A stretch of 64,000 bases of DNA, taken from contig OY829544.1 in NCBI GenBank assembly GCA_963691705.1, positions 35,113,917 through 35,177,916 on the forward strand, read 5' to 3'. Position numbers and translations under genes: made by a program. Positions 10,318-20,208 of the stretch are shown here, piece after piece; positions within the stretch are counted from its first letter, which is position 1, and the number at the start of each line of letters is the position of its first letter. The notes beneath the pieces were generated by a model. It saw only the letters and a program-made list of their open reading frames with translations, made no database searches and was not told the origin of the DNA. This DNA comes from Viola odorata (taxonomy: Eukaryota; Streptophyta; Magnoliopsida; Malpighiales; Violaceae).

Positions 10318-10885
10318 TTACATTTTCTGCATCAGCGTCCGTGTCTGCGATAGCCTCGCCCGGATGTCTTTACATTTTCTGCATCAGCGTCCGTGTCTGC
10401 GATAGCCTCGCCCGGATGTCTTTACATTTTCTTCATCAGCGTCCGTGTCTGCGATAGCCTCGCCCGGATGTCTTTACATTTTCTTCATCAGCGTCCGTGT
10501 CTGCGATAGCCTCGCCCGGATGTCTTTACATTTTCTTCATCAGCGTCCGTGTCTGTGATAGCCTCGCCCGGATGTCTTTACATTTTCTTCATCAGAGTCC
10601 GTGTCTGCGATAGCCTCACTGTCTTTACATTTTCTGCATCAGCGTCCGTGACTGCGATAGCCTCGCCCGAATGTCTTTACATTTTCTGCATCAGCGTCCG
10701 TGACTGCGATAGCCTCGCCCGGATGTCTTTACATTTTCTACATCAGCGTCCGTGACTGCGATAGCCTCGCCCGGATGTCTTTATATTTTCTGCATCAGCG
10801 TCCGTGACTGCGATAGCCTCGCCCGAATGTCTTTATATTTTCTGCATCAACGTCCGTGGCTGCGATAGCCTCGCCCGGATACCTT
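10318..10885 (+). repeat. 52-bp tandem repeat array in E
   Basis: About ten units of roughly 52 bp with GCGTCCGTGTCTGCGATAGC, CTCGCCCGGATG and TTTACATTTTCTGCATCA. One unit near 10613 is shortened. The period is about one third of a nucleosome repeat. There are no spacers, so this is not a CRISPR array. Confidence 0.9.
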
Positions 10886-10889
10886 TTCT

Positions 10890-11375
10890 TTTCTGCTTCG
10901 ACGTCCGACAATTGCGGTGTCCCCGTTCAGATTTCAAATTTCATTTCCTGCACAGAGGTTCAAGACTCACGGTGTCCCCGTTCGGATCTCAAGTTTACTT
11001 TTACTGCATCGACGTCTGAGTCTTGCGGTGTCCCCGTTCAGATGTCAATTTCATTTCATGCACAGAGGTTCGAGACTCGCGGTGTCCCCGTTCGGATCTC
11101 AAGTTTACTTTTACTGCATCGACGTCTGAGTCTTGCGGTGTCCCCGTTCCGATGTCAAATTTCATTTCCTGCACAGAGGTTCGAGACTCGCGGTGTCCCC
11201 GTTCGGATCTCAAGTTTATGTTTTCTGCATCGACTTTCGAGACTTGCGGTGTCCCCGTTCGGATGTCAAGTTTCATTTTACTGCATCAACGTCCGAGAAT
11301 TGCGGTGTCTCCGTTCGGATCTCAAGTTTACGTTTTCTGCATCGATGTCCGACAATTGCGGTGTCCCCGTTCGGA
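10890..11375 (+). repeat. About 53-bp (dimeric 105-bp) tandem array in E
   Basis: Roughly nine units share GCGGTGTCCCCGTTC followed by (a/g)gat(c/g)tcaa. Alternate units carry either 'cctgcacagaggttc' or 'ctgcatcgacgtc', giving a higher-order dimer. The unit is related to the preceding 52-bp family through TTTTCTGCATC. Confidence 0.85.
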
Positions 11376-11379
11376 TATC

Positions 11380-11545
11380 ATCATTTACATTTCCGCCAAT
11401 TTAATTTTCACCCGACTATCAGGGAAGTCATCATTTACATTTCTGCTAATTTACTTTTCATCCCAGTATCAGGGAGACGTCATTTACATTTCCTCATTCA
11501 CTTTTTATCCAATTATCAGGGAAATCTGCATTTACATTGCACGTT
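11380..11545 (+). repeat. Short repeats with TATCAGGGAA in E
   Basis: Three to four units of about 45-50 bp: catttacatttc(t/c)gc ... ccca(g)tatcaggga. They continue the array towards the 3' hairpin. Confidence 0.7.
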
Positions 11546-11576
11546 TTCAAACCATTGCTGGCTCGGGAGCAACCAT

Positions 11577-11631
11577 CTTTACTGCTCATCAAAAATCTCG
11601 GTTGCACCGAATTTTTGATAAGACAGTAAAG
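11577..11631 (+). other. Long hairpin immediately before the PPT of E
   Basis: Arm 11577-11602 begins CTTTACTG and ends TCGGT. Arm 11606-11631 begins ACCGA and ends CAGTAAAG. The two arms pair over about 22-24 bases around a 3-nt loop (TGC), with one bulged base and a small internal mismatch. The outer 8 bp (CTTTACTG/CAGTAAAG) are perfect. Confidence 0.8.
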
Positions 11632-11641
11632 AGGGGGCAAC
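11628..11641 (+). other. Polypurine tract of element E
   Basis: AAAGAGGGGGCAAC lies directly before the 3' LTR start (TGTTGC at 11642) and overlaps the end of the preceding hairpin. It is the expected plus-strand priming site. Confidence 0.75.
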
Positions 11642-13016
11642 TGTTGCTACCCGATTTTTGACTTTTAATTTTTCATTTTTCGCATTTCTATCATCAATTT
11701 TCAAAAATCGCACTTCCATTTATTTTCCTCCATCTGATGCTTATTTTTTACGCTTAATGTCATTTAAATTTTATTCCGTACTTTCGTCGCATTTTTATCA
11801 CTTTTTTCGTTCGAACCCGTATCGATTCCCGAGTCAAATTCTTGAAACCAAGGGTCGAACAATTTCGGTCATTAGCTATTTACCTTTTATTATTTTCCTA
11901 ACTCGCATTATCTCTTTGCATTTTGTACAATTTTTATTTTAGTATTTTCTTACGCTCGAACTTTTATTACTTACAAGCGAATTTTTATTGAACTATCTAG
12001 CGACCTTTTTATCACTCACTGTATGCTAAATACGTTATTTTATTTTATTATACGTTTTAACATTTTCGGTTCGAGTTTACATTCATTTTCAGGTAAAATT
12101 GCTCGTACCATCTGCTTGAACTGAATAATTTAATAATAAATCAAACCATTCATCTCCATTGATCTAGTTGACTTTGAAGTCAAAGAAGATCAAGTGGTTG
12201 TGGTAATTTCTTCATTTTGGTTCATGCACGGAGATAACACTCAACCTCTCCCTCTCCATTTTTCAAAAAGCCTACTTCCTCTCTACTCATCCACCCTCCC
12301 TCAGCAAATCTCCTCGAGCCTCACCCTCTCCATTTTCCAAGCCTACTATCTAACCATCATCATCATCATCCCTACTCCCACGTTGGGTACTCAATCTCCA
12401 TAAATAGCTAAGGAAATTTTCTCAAGAAAAAAGGGGGGAGAGAACACACAGAAACACCAATTAATGACCTCCCTCTCCTGCAAATTAATTCTCTGCAAAT
12501 AAAAGCCCAATTTATCCCCCCTAAATTAAATCCCAGGAGCAATCCCCCTGCAATCTTCAAAACTACAAAAAAACCAATTCCCTAAGAAATTAAATCCAAT
12601 CATCCCCAAATTAATTGAATTGCAAATTCAATTAATTCAATCCACTCTCCTCACCCAGCCGTGAAATCAATCCTAAATCTACAGCCACGCCGGCGACACC
12701 AACCACCACGAGCCCTGACCCATCACAGCCATCGCGCCACACCAAGCCGCGCCATCGTCTCAACCAATCGGCCAACCACCGCCTCAGCCCACTACCGCAT
12801 CCTACACCCAGCCACACCGCTGCTACGGCCAACCACCACTACTGCCCACTGCCGCAATCCATCCCGCGCCTCAGCCACACCCAGCCACATCGCCCATCAG
12901 CCCCGATCCACAAGCCACGGCCGCAATCCATCCCGCGCCTCAGCCCACTGCCACATCCGACACCCAGCCACACCAAATCGCCGCCACCATCAAACACAAT
13001 CACAACCAAACCAAAG

Positions 13017-13246
13017 TGTTGAATATACATTGTTCCATAAAAGCAGGAAACATGTATTCCTTAAAACATGTCTTGTCCCTCCTCCAGCTTTTCCTCCATG
13101 TTTCCCTCCTCCATGTTTCAAGGATGTTTGTATTATTATTATTAGTGTAAATTAGTGTATAAATAGATAGATTGGTCATTTGTAAACATTAAGCAATTCA
13201 ATACAACACAATTCCTTCTTTTCATATTGCTTCATGGTTTCTAACA
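13017..13246 (+). repeat. 5' LTR of the copia element
   Basis: 230 bp, identical by eye to 17719-17948, with termini TGTTGAATATAC...TTTCTAACA. A TATA-like GTATAAATAG lies at about 13158. Confidence 0.95.
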
Positions 13247-13258
13247 TGGTAGCGGAGC
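13247..13258 (+). other. Primer binding site of the copia element
   Basis: TGGTAGCGGAGC directly follows the LTR. It differs at two positions from the usual initiator tRNA-Met PBS (TGGTATCAGAGC). The identical variant is used by element D at 44549-44560. Confidence 0.65.
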
Positions 13259-13640
13259 TAGTCTCCTAAAACCATTTCGTTAAAACTCTCCGGCGAAATT
13301 TCAATTTCGTTCTTCCGCTGCAAACCTCCGAAAATTCAACACACACATCACCATCATCTACATAAAATTCAAACAAACCAATCTGCAATTTTTCGTCACA
13401 TTATACCCGCCGGAGTGCACCTCACGCGCCGCCACGCGCCACCACCGGAGTCCAACTCCGGTCTACTGTAAATTGTATTTTACAGCCCCTTCCCGTCCTC
13501 TTCCAGTTACACGCGCCTCCTTTCCGGATTCCCCACCGCCGTCTTCATCGGCACACGAAATTTTGTGGCCATCCGACACTGCACGCGCCCACACCGTCAA
13601 AAGAAGGTCCACGCGCCGGTCATCTTCTCCGATCGTCTCT

Positions 13641-13790
13641 TCACGTGTTTTGCCACGTGTCTTCTGGCTACTGGTGCATGTCATCACCAGCTCTCACCTT
13701 GTGATTTGTCCACGTGTTCTGCCACGTGTCCTCTTGTGGTTCGGCCACTTGTCTGCTGACGTGTCTCGTCAGACTTCTGCCACGTGTCAC
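13641..13790 (+). promoter_or_regulatory. Cluster of CACGTG / ACGTGTC motifs in the copia leader
   Basis: CACGTG occurs five times in 150 bp (13642, 13654, 13711, 13723, 13781), with GACGTGTC near 13759. Three of the five form CCACGTGTC. In plants this is the G-box/ABRE core (ACGTGTC). Clustering is seen directly; responsiveness to ABA or light is inference. Confidence 0.6.
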
Positions 13791-13982
13791 CTTTGACTTT
13801 TCCAAGTCTGCCTTCCGAGTTGACTTTGACTTTCCGGTTCAACCCCTTGACCCACCCGGTTCACCCGATTTTATTCCGGTTTTCTAGTATCAAAGACCGG
13901 TTTCCAAGGTTTTCGAGGGTGCTCTATCCGATTTTGGGGTCGGTTTTGTCTAATTCGGCCTCGACACTTCCGGTTCAACTTT

Positions 13983-16900
13983 TTGCTCGTCCGGTTTTGT
14001 CCATCTCATCCAGTTCATAAGCACATCCTCCAGATTTCTGCCATTTTTAGGTGTGCTCTTTTCATTTTGGTACCTTTCCTTACTATATATTGTACCATTC
14101 TCATTATGACTCTAGCATATAGGACCTCCTCTATTTGTACTACTGAAAACTCTTGTAGGTATTGCAAGAAATCAGGTCATACGATCAATGAGTGTTGGAC
14201 ATTAGCACGCAAAAGGAAGCGTGAACAAGGAGACCACCATGTCTCTAGAAATATACCCTCGTCATCTAGCAATTTCTCTCCAAACACTTCGCAACCTTCA
14301 AGTGAAGAATACATCACTACAATTGATCAGGTCAAAACCATTGTAAGTCGGGTTCTCTCTGATATACGAAATCAAAATTCCGGCCTGTCCACCACATCAG
14401 GTAATAATCCTTGGTTGTTTGATTCTGCTTGTTGCAATCATATGACATCTAACCCCTCATATTTCTCATCCAAGACTGTCACCTCTAACAGACCACCTAT
14501 TCACACTGCTGATGGCTCACTTATGAATATTGCTCACATTGGATCTGTTCACACTGCTCATCTTAATATTTCTGACACTTATCATGTTCCTAAATTATCT
14601 GTGAACCTCCTCTCTGTTGGTCAACTATGCGATATGGGATTAACTGTCTTATTTTCACCAAGTGGTGTGACTGTGCAGGACTCTGTGACCAACAAGATTG
14701 TTGGAACAGGACATAAGATAGGACGTCTCTTTGAACTGTCATCCCTACACCTTCCTCACACTTCCTCTACTGTTGCTGCCACCCCATCTAGTACATCTCT
14801 TACTTTTAATGTTTGGCACTCTCGTCTTGGTCATGTTTCTAAAAATAAACTTAAACATTTATCCACTATTGGTGCTTTGGGAACTGTTAATAACATTGAT
14901 TTTGATTGTCTTGCATGCCAACTTGGAAAACAACCGGCTTTATCGTTTAGTAAAAATAATAAAATTGCCAATGCTCCTTTTGAATTAGTGCATTCTGATG
15001 TTTGGGGACCTTCCCCTATTCCCACCATGGGGGGGTCTCGATATTTTGTTACCTTTATTGATGATTTTTCTCGATTTACTTGGATATACTTGATGAAAAA
15101 TAGATCTGAACTCCTTGGTATTTATCGAGAATTCTCCACCATGATTAAAACTCAATTTTCATGTCACATTAAACTTTTTCGATCTGACAATGCTCTTGAA
15201 TACACACAACGAGCCTTTCTTGACATTTTGAAACAGGATGGCACCATTCCTCAATACTCTTGCCCTGGCACCTCGCAACAAAATGGGCGCGCCGAACGTA
15301 AGAATAGACATATCCTTGACACCGTTCGAACATTACTCATTGCTGGCTCTCTCCCTGAAAAATTCTGGGGCGAAGCCGCTCTTACAACTATTTACACCAT
15401 CAACAGAGTACCTTCCACTGTTCTCCAAAATCACACACCCTTTGAGAAATTATTTGGTACACTTCCCTCTTACTCCACTCTAAAGACTTTTGGTTGTGCA
15501 TGTTTTGTCTTACTTCAACCACACGAACACAATAAACTCGAACCCCGATCACGTTTATGTTGTTTTCTTGGGTATGGCTCTAATCAGAAAGGTTACCGCT
15601 GTTACGATCCTATTAGTCGTCGCCTTCGGGTATCTCGACATGTAACTTTTTGGGAAAACAAATATTTTTCAAAAATCTCTTCATTTAATCTTTCTGTGGA
15701 TCTTCAAAATCTATTTTTTACTAATCCTTCTATTGAGCTTTTTCCAGGAGAGATGAGTGGAGAGAATGATATTAGCGAGAAAAACAGCTTGCATGAAAAC
15801 AGAGAGCATGCAGAGGGTGAGCGAAACAATTTGAGAGAAAACAGCTTGCATGAAAACAGAGAGCATGCAGAGGGTGAGCGAAACAATTTGAGAGAAAATA
15901 GCTTGCATGAAAACAGAGAGCATGCAGAGGGTGAGCGCAACAATTTGAGAGTTCAACCACATAGTGAGGCACAAAGTCCACCGAATGATCCATCAATTCA
16001 ACCACATAGTGAGGTACAAATTCCACTCAATGATCCTTCCATCCAACCACATAGTGAGGTACACACCATAAATACTGAAATTGTTCCTTCCACTTCCCGT
16101 TACCCCTCTAGAAATCGTGTTCTCCCTACTAAACTTGGTGACTTTCATCTTTACTATGCCTTGGCTACCTTACATGAGCCAAATTCTTTTAGTGAGGCAT
16201 CTTCTAACCCTCTTTGGCAGAAAGCAATGAAGGAGGAACTAGATGCATTACAGGACAATGACACATGGGATGTTGTTGATCTCCCAGCAAGCAAATCAAA
16301 AGTGGGATGCAAATGGATATACAAAATTAAGACCAAATCTGATGGGAGTCTTGAACGATACAAAGCAAGATTGGTAGCAAAAGGATATACACAAGAATAT
16401 GGAATCGACTATGAAGAAACATTTGCTCCAGTTGATCGCATCACCACCGTTCGTACCCTCATTGCAGTTGCAGCATCTCTCAAATGGTCTCTCTCCCAAA
16501 TGGATGTCAAAAATGCTTTCCTGAATGGAGATCTTGAAGAAGAAGTCTATATGCAGCCTCCACCCGGTTCAAATATCCCTCCCAACAAAGTTTGCAAGCT
16601 TCGAAAGGCTTTATATGGTCTTAAACAAGCTCCCCGAGCTTGGTTTTCAAAATTCAGCAATGTCATTCAATCTCTCGGCTTCACTTCTAGTCCTCATGAC
16701 TCGTCCTTATTCAAGAAACAGTCCGACCAAGGTACCATCATTCTACTTCTATACGTGGATGACATGATAATCACTGGGGACGATGTCTCTGGAATTCACA
16801 CACTTAAAACCTCCCTCAGTCAACAATTTGAGATGAAAGATCTAGGTAAACTGAGTTATTTTCTTGGGATAGAGGTAACAAAATGCACTGATGGTTATTA

Positions 16901-17705
16901 CTTATCTCAAGCAAAATATGCATCTGATCTTTTATCTCGAGCTAGCATTTCCGACAGCAAAATTGCAGATACTCCACTTGAGCTTAACATCAAACTTCGA
17001 CCGAATGATGGAGAACTCCTCTCTAATTCCACCCTCTACCGTCAACTTGTTGGCAGCCTGATCTACCTCACCGTGACTCGTCCAGATATTTCCTATGCCG
17101 TGCACCTTGTCAGTCAATTCATGGCTGCTCCTCGTTCCATTCACTTCGCCGCTGTTCTTCGAATTCTACGCTACATCAAAGGCACCATCTTCCATGGTCT
17201 TCATTTTTCATCACACTCTCCGTTACAATTGTATGCTTATTCTGATGCTGATTGGGCAGGAGATCCAACTGACAGACGATCAACTACTGGATACTGTTTC
17301 TTCCTTGGTAATTCCCTCATATCCTGGCGCAGTAAGAAACAAACAGTTGTTGCCCGTTCTAGCACTGAAGCCGAATATCGAGCACTTGCAGATACCACAT
17401 CACAGTTGATTTGGCTACGATGGCTTCTAGCTGACATGGGAGTTCCTCAAACTCACACAACTCCTCTCTATTGTGACAACCGAAGTGCAGTCCAGATAGC
17501 TCACAATGATGTATTCCATGAGCGCACAAAACACATCGAAATTGACTGTCATTTCGTTCGACATCATCTTCAGCAAGGAATTCTTCAATTACAATCCACC
17601 TCCTCCATCGATCAGACAGCTGATATCTTCACCAAAAGTCTCTCTACTCGCCGTTTTCAAGACCTACTCTTTAAACTCAAGTTGTCATCCAATATTCCAC
17701 CTTGA
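13983..17705 (+). CDS. Copia polyprotein: CCHC knuckle, protease, integrase, RT, RNase H (capsid domain absent)
   Basis: 1,240 aa if started at 13983. The next good start is the ATG at 14106, just before the zinc knuckle, and the hydrophobic first 41 residues may not be real. Domains in order: CCHC knuckle CRYC-x4-H-x4-C (about residue 57), protease WLFDSACCNHM (144), integrase zinc domain from WHSRLGH (278), and integrase core with HSDVWGP (337), RSDNALEY (400) and NGRAERKN (434). A linker with 3 x 19-aa and then 2.5 x 15-aa repeats (600-695) follows. RT has the catalytic LYVDDM (923), and RNase H starts at YSDADWAGDP (1085). The order PR-IN-RT-RH is diagnostic of copia. No stop or frameshift interrupts it. 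A UBN2-type capsid N-terminus is missing, so mobilisation would need capsid from elsewhere. Confidence 0.93.
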   Translation: MLVRFCPSHPVHKHILQISAIFRCALFILVPFLTIYCTILIMTLAYRTSSICTTENSCRYCKKSGHTINECWTLARKRKREQGDHHVSRNIPSSSSNFSPNTSQPSSEEYITTIDQVKTIVSRVLSDIRNQNSGLSTTSGNNPWLFDSACCNHMTSNPSYFSSKTVTSNRPPIHTADGSLMNIAHIGSVHTAHLNISDTYHVPKLSVNLLSVGQLCDMGLTVLFSPSGVTVQDSVTNKIVGTGHKIGRLFELSSLHLPHTSSTVAATPSSTSLTFNVWHSRLGHVSKNKLKHLSTIGALGTVNNIDFDCLACQLGKQPALSFSKNNKIANAPFELVHSDVWGPSPIPTMGGSRYFVTFIDDFSRFTWIYLMKNRSELLGIYREFSTMIKTQFSCHIKLFRSDNALEYTQRAFLDILKQDGTIPQYSCPGTSQQNGRAERKNRHILDTVRTLLIAGSLPEKFWGEAALTTIYTINRVPSTVLQNHTPFEKLFGTLPSYSTLKTFGCACFVLLQPHEHNKLEPRSRLCCFLGYGSNQKGYRCYDPISRRLRVSRHVTFWENKYFSKISSFNLSVDLQNLFFTNPSIELFPGEMSGENDISEKNSLHENREHAEGERNNLRENSLHENREHAEGERNNLRENSLHENREHAEGERNNLRVQPHSEAQSPPNDPSIQPHSEVQIPLNDPSIQPHSEVHTINTEIVPSTSRYPSRNRVLPTKLGDFHLYYALATLHEPNSFSEASSNPLWQKAMKEELDALQDNDTWDVVDLPASKSKVGCKWIYKIKTKSDGSLERYKARLVAKGYTQEYGIDYEETFAPVDRITTVRTLIAVAASLKWSLSQMDVKNAFLNGDLEEEVYMQPPPGSNIPPNKVCKLRKALYGLKQAPRAWFSKFSNVIQSLGFTSSPHDSSLFKKQSDQGTIILLLYVDDMIITGDDVSGIHTLKTSLSQQFEMKDLGKLSYFLGIEVTKCTDGYYLSQAKYASDLLSRASISDSKIADTPLELNIKLRPNDGELLSNSTLYRQLVGSLIYLTVTRPDISYAVHLVSQFMAAPRSIHFAAVLRILRYIKGTIFHGLHFSSHSPLQLYAYSDADWAGDPTDRRSTTGYCFFLGNSLISWRSKKQTVVARSSTEAEYRALADTTSQLIWLRWLLADMGVPQTHTTPLYCDNRSAVQIAHNDVFHERTKHIEIDCHFVRHHLQQGILQLQSTSSIDQTADIFTKSLSTRRFQDLLFKLKLSSNIPP
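15778..16075 (+). repeat. In-frame tandem repeats in the copia polyprotein linker
   Basis: Three 57-bp units (starting about 15784, 15841 and 15898) encode NSLHENREHAEGERNNLRE-type 19-mers. They are followed by 45-bp units encoding QPHSE(A/V)... The repeats keep frame. A similar HENREHA peptide occurs in the unrelated gag of element D. Confidence 0.85.
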
Positions 17706-17718
17706 GTTTAAGGGGGGA

Positions 17719-17948
17719 TGTTGAATATACATTGTTCCATAAAAGCAGGAAACATGTATTCCTTAAAACATGTCTTGTCCCTCCTCCAGCTTTTCCTCCA
17801 TGTTTCCCTCCTCCATGTTTCAAGGATGTTTGTATTATTATTATTAGTGTAAATTAGTGTATAAATAGATAGATTGGTCATTTGTAAACATTAAGCAATT
17901 CAATACAACACAATTCCTTCTTTTCATATTGCTTCATGGTTTCTAACA
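17719..17948 (+). repeat. 3' LTR of the copia element
   Basis: 230 bp, preceded by AAGGGGGGA (PPT) and followed by the CAAAG duplication. Identical by eye to the 5' LTR. Confidence 0.95.
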
Positions 17949-19104
17949 CAAAGAAAAAGAAAAAACGAAAAGAAAATAAAGGGAAAGAGAGGAAATACGA
18001 CAGAAAAGAAAAAAAGAAAAAAGAAAAGAGAGGAAAAGAGAGGAGAGGGTTGCGGCCAAGAGCAGAGAAAAAGAAAAAGAATAAGAGAGAAAAGAAAAAA
18101 AAAGAAAAAAGAAAAGAGAGGGGAGGGTTGTTTTATTTTAAGTTGGTTGATGGGCTTGGCAAATTGGAATAAGAAGAAGGGTGGGCTTGGCTGCCAAGCC
18201 CAAACGTGAAATGTGAAAGAGGGAAGGTGGGCTGGTCTGATGGCCCCAGCTTTGGGCCCAATTTCTAGGCGCAGTGGGCCTAGTCCAAATTTTCAGCTTA
18301 TCGTATTTATTTTTCGTGTCAATTTTCTGAATGCTTGTACTATTTATTTATTTCGCACTCGCACTGTTTATTTATTTTTCGCACTCGCACTGCTTATTTA
18401 TTTTTCGCCATCACACGTCTATACTATTTATTTACTTTTTGCACTTGTACTGTTTATTTATTTTTCCGCACTTGTACTGTTTATTTATTTTTCCGTACTT
18501 GTACTGTTTATTCATTTGTATGCTTGAATACTTGTCCATTTTTGCCCGCTATGCATGCTTAGATAATTATTTTGTTCATCCCAATTAATCATTTTCGCTC
18601 GCGTGCAGCAATTGCTAAATATTCAATCATTCAACGTTATTCTCTCCTCGTGCCGATAACTCTGATAAAAAAAGGGGTAAATCACCCACACCCCTTAATC
18701 AAGTAAACGTTTCTTCCCTTTTATTTATTTCACGATTTTTCGCATATACGCTGGTATGCATGAATATTAGAACCGTTTAAATCTGTTGGGCATGATCACG
18801 TAGTTTAGGACTTTTTCAAACATGTTTAAACACCTCTTTATCCGGTAACCTTTTTAGGATGTGACTCGGGTGCCTAACACCTTCTCGAGTCCATAAATCG
18901 ACCCCGAACCATTGTTCTCGGGTTCAGACCCACTTCGCCTTAGCTTTTTTATTTTTATGCCAGGACTTTAGGTTCCCTAAACCTAGAAAAAATAGGATGG
19001 CGACTTCATTAGCATCATGTGAGACAAGTCCAATTTTATCTCACATCTCGTCCCAAACCCGCGTCGCATTAGGATAGAATCCAAAAAGGGGGTGCGACAG
19101 CAGC

Positions 19105-20208
19105 CAAAGCGAGGACATGGATGCCAAACCAGACCTTTGTCATGCCTCCTTACTTCGACGAAAGAGACTCATAGTGGGTATGAACGAGCAGGCTACCGGG
19201 CCCTCCTCTGACCATGCTAACGCGAAGGATACCGCGGCGCCTGTCATTTCTTTTGTGGCAAGTACTTCTCAACCAACAAAGATTGCTGACGCACCAACTA
19301 CATGCCCTCTTACTGCTACTACAGTTTCCTTGGTGGCGGATTCTCCCTCTCCACCTAATGCTCCTGACTCTCCCATTTCTCAATTTATTCCAGACGTGGT
19401 GACAACGACTTCTCTAGTTCCTGAGCCGCCGCTCAAGGTTCCTCCCGAATTGTATTTTACTTATGTCTCAGAGGTGAGCAATAAAGACTCCCCTCCGACT
19501 CCAATGTTCAACCTCTCTCCTAATGGTCCCAAAGGGACTCCGCGCTATCGCATGGATTTAACAGGATTTGGCATTAACAGTCTTCGCGCTGCGGGGGTGC
19601 AAAATCCTTTTTTGAGGGAAGAGTTCACGGCGCCTCTGATAGGGAAAATGATGAGCTCTTCTTCAGAGAAAGAGAAATTCCTCCAGCTTTCGCCGAGGGC
19701 TCGCTACATGCGCGTTGTAAATGATTCTCTAGATATCTTCCGCTACTTTCATTATGCGGTGGAGGCTTTTGACAATGAAATGCAAAACTCTACCCACGCC
19801 ATGCGCGCTTAGAAAGTACAGCTTGACCAGTCGCTAGACCGAACGGGGTTGCTGACGCGTCTTTATGACGATTTACAGAGAAGAGCTGAGCAGAGAAAGG
19901 TCCAAAGGGAAAGCGAAAGTTGATGTTCTGGAGGCAGAGTTAGCTTTGGAGAAGAAGAAAACCTTTTTCTTCGCGAAGAGGTGCTGGCTCGAGATGAGGA
20001 ATTTGCCAGGCTTCCCCTGAAGATGGAGTGTTGGAAAAAGAAAGTTCAGGAGGCCCTCGCTTCTGGGCTCGCTGTCCGCTTCGGGAATGATTCCTTCAGT
20101 CCAATCGAGGTTGCCGATTGTGCCTCTTCCATAATAGACAAGGTTAATGGAAACGACGCCTCTGTCTTCGATGGAGAGAAGTCTGGTGATGGTGGCGGCA
20201 GTGCGTAA
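19105..20208 (+). pseudogene. aORF3 of element A, 3' part
   Basis: This is the continuation of exon 2 after element E. It carries the Ser/Thr/Pro-rich middle and the conserved FGINSLRA-GV...PF-REEF block before a decayed coiled-coil region. A stop at 19810-19812 (TAG where B reads Gln) and at least two frameshifts between 19820 and 19980 break the frame. The C-terminal piece (19981-20208), with the KMECWKKK motif matching KMAWWKNK in C, is open again. Together with 2210-3253 this was one gene like the intact 725-aa copy in C. Confidence 0.75.

Larger units (their letters stand above)
13017..17948 (+). mobile_element. Ty1/copia LTR retrotransposon, very recent insertion
   Basis: 4,932 bp with two 230-bp LTRs (13017-13246 and 17719-17948) that I read as identical. 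The exact 5-bp target duplication CAAAG is at 13012-13016 and 17949-17953. The intact LTR of E at 4610 shows the empty site. Termini are TGTTGA...CTAACA, with a PBS at 13247 and the PPT AAGGGGGGA before the 3' LTR. The pol frame is open, but the capsid part of gag is not seen. Confidence 0.95.
3254..19099 (+). mobile_element. Element E: non-coding LARD-type LTR retrotransposon nested in A
   Basis: LTRs at 3254-5753 and 11642-19099 start TGTTGCTACCCG and end GGTGCGACA. The 3' LTR is itself interrupted by a copia element. The 5-bp target duplication GCAGC is exact (3249-3253 and 19100-19104). A PBS (5757-5776) follows the left LTR and a PPT (AAAGAGGGGGCAAC) precedes the right one, fixing plus orientation. 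The 5.9-kb internal region has no gag or pol. It holds several unrelated tandem-repeat blocks. The primer type and LTR end resemble Tat/Ogre elements, so this is probably a non-autonomous derivative mobilised by such a partner. Confidence 0.92.
11642..19099 (+). repeat. 3' LTR of element E, interrupted by a copia insertion
   Basis: The sequence is collinear with 3254-5753 apart from the 4.9-kb copia element at 13017-17948. Removing that element and its duplicated CAAAG leaves about 2.52 kb, against 2.50 kb on the left. There are few substitutions and a small insertion near 12150-12195, so E is fairly young. The end ...GCGACA is at 19099, followed by the GCAGC duplication. Confidence 0.92.

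Noticed and set aside
10318..11375. Possible CRISPR-like array
   Set aside because: Units are contiguous with no unique spacers, and the context is a plant LTR element.
15704..16026. Minus-strand frames with SLTLCMLSVFMQA repeats
   Set aside because: Reverse reading of the 57-bp in-frame repeat of the copia polyprotein.
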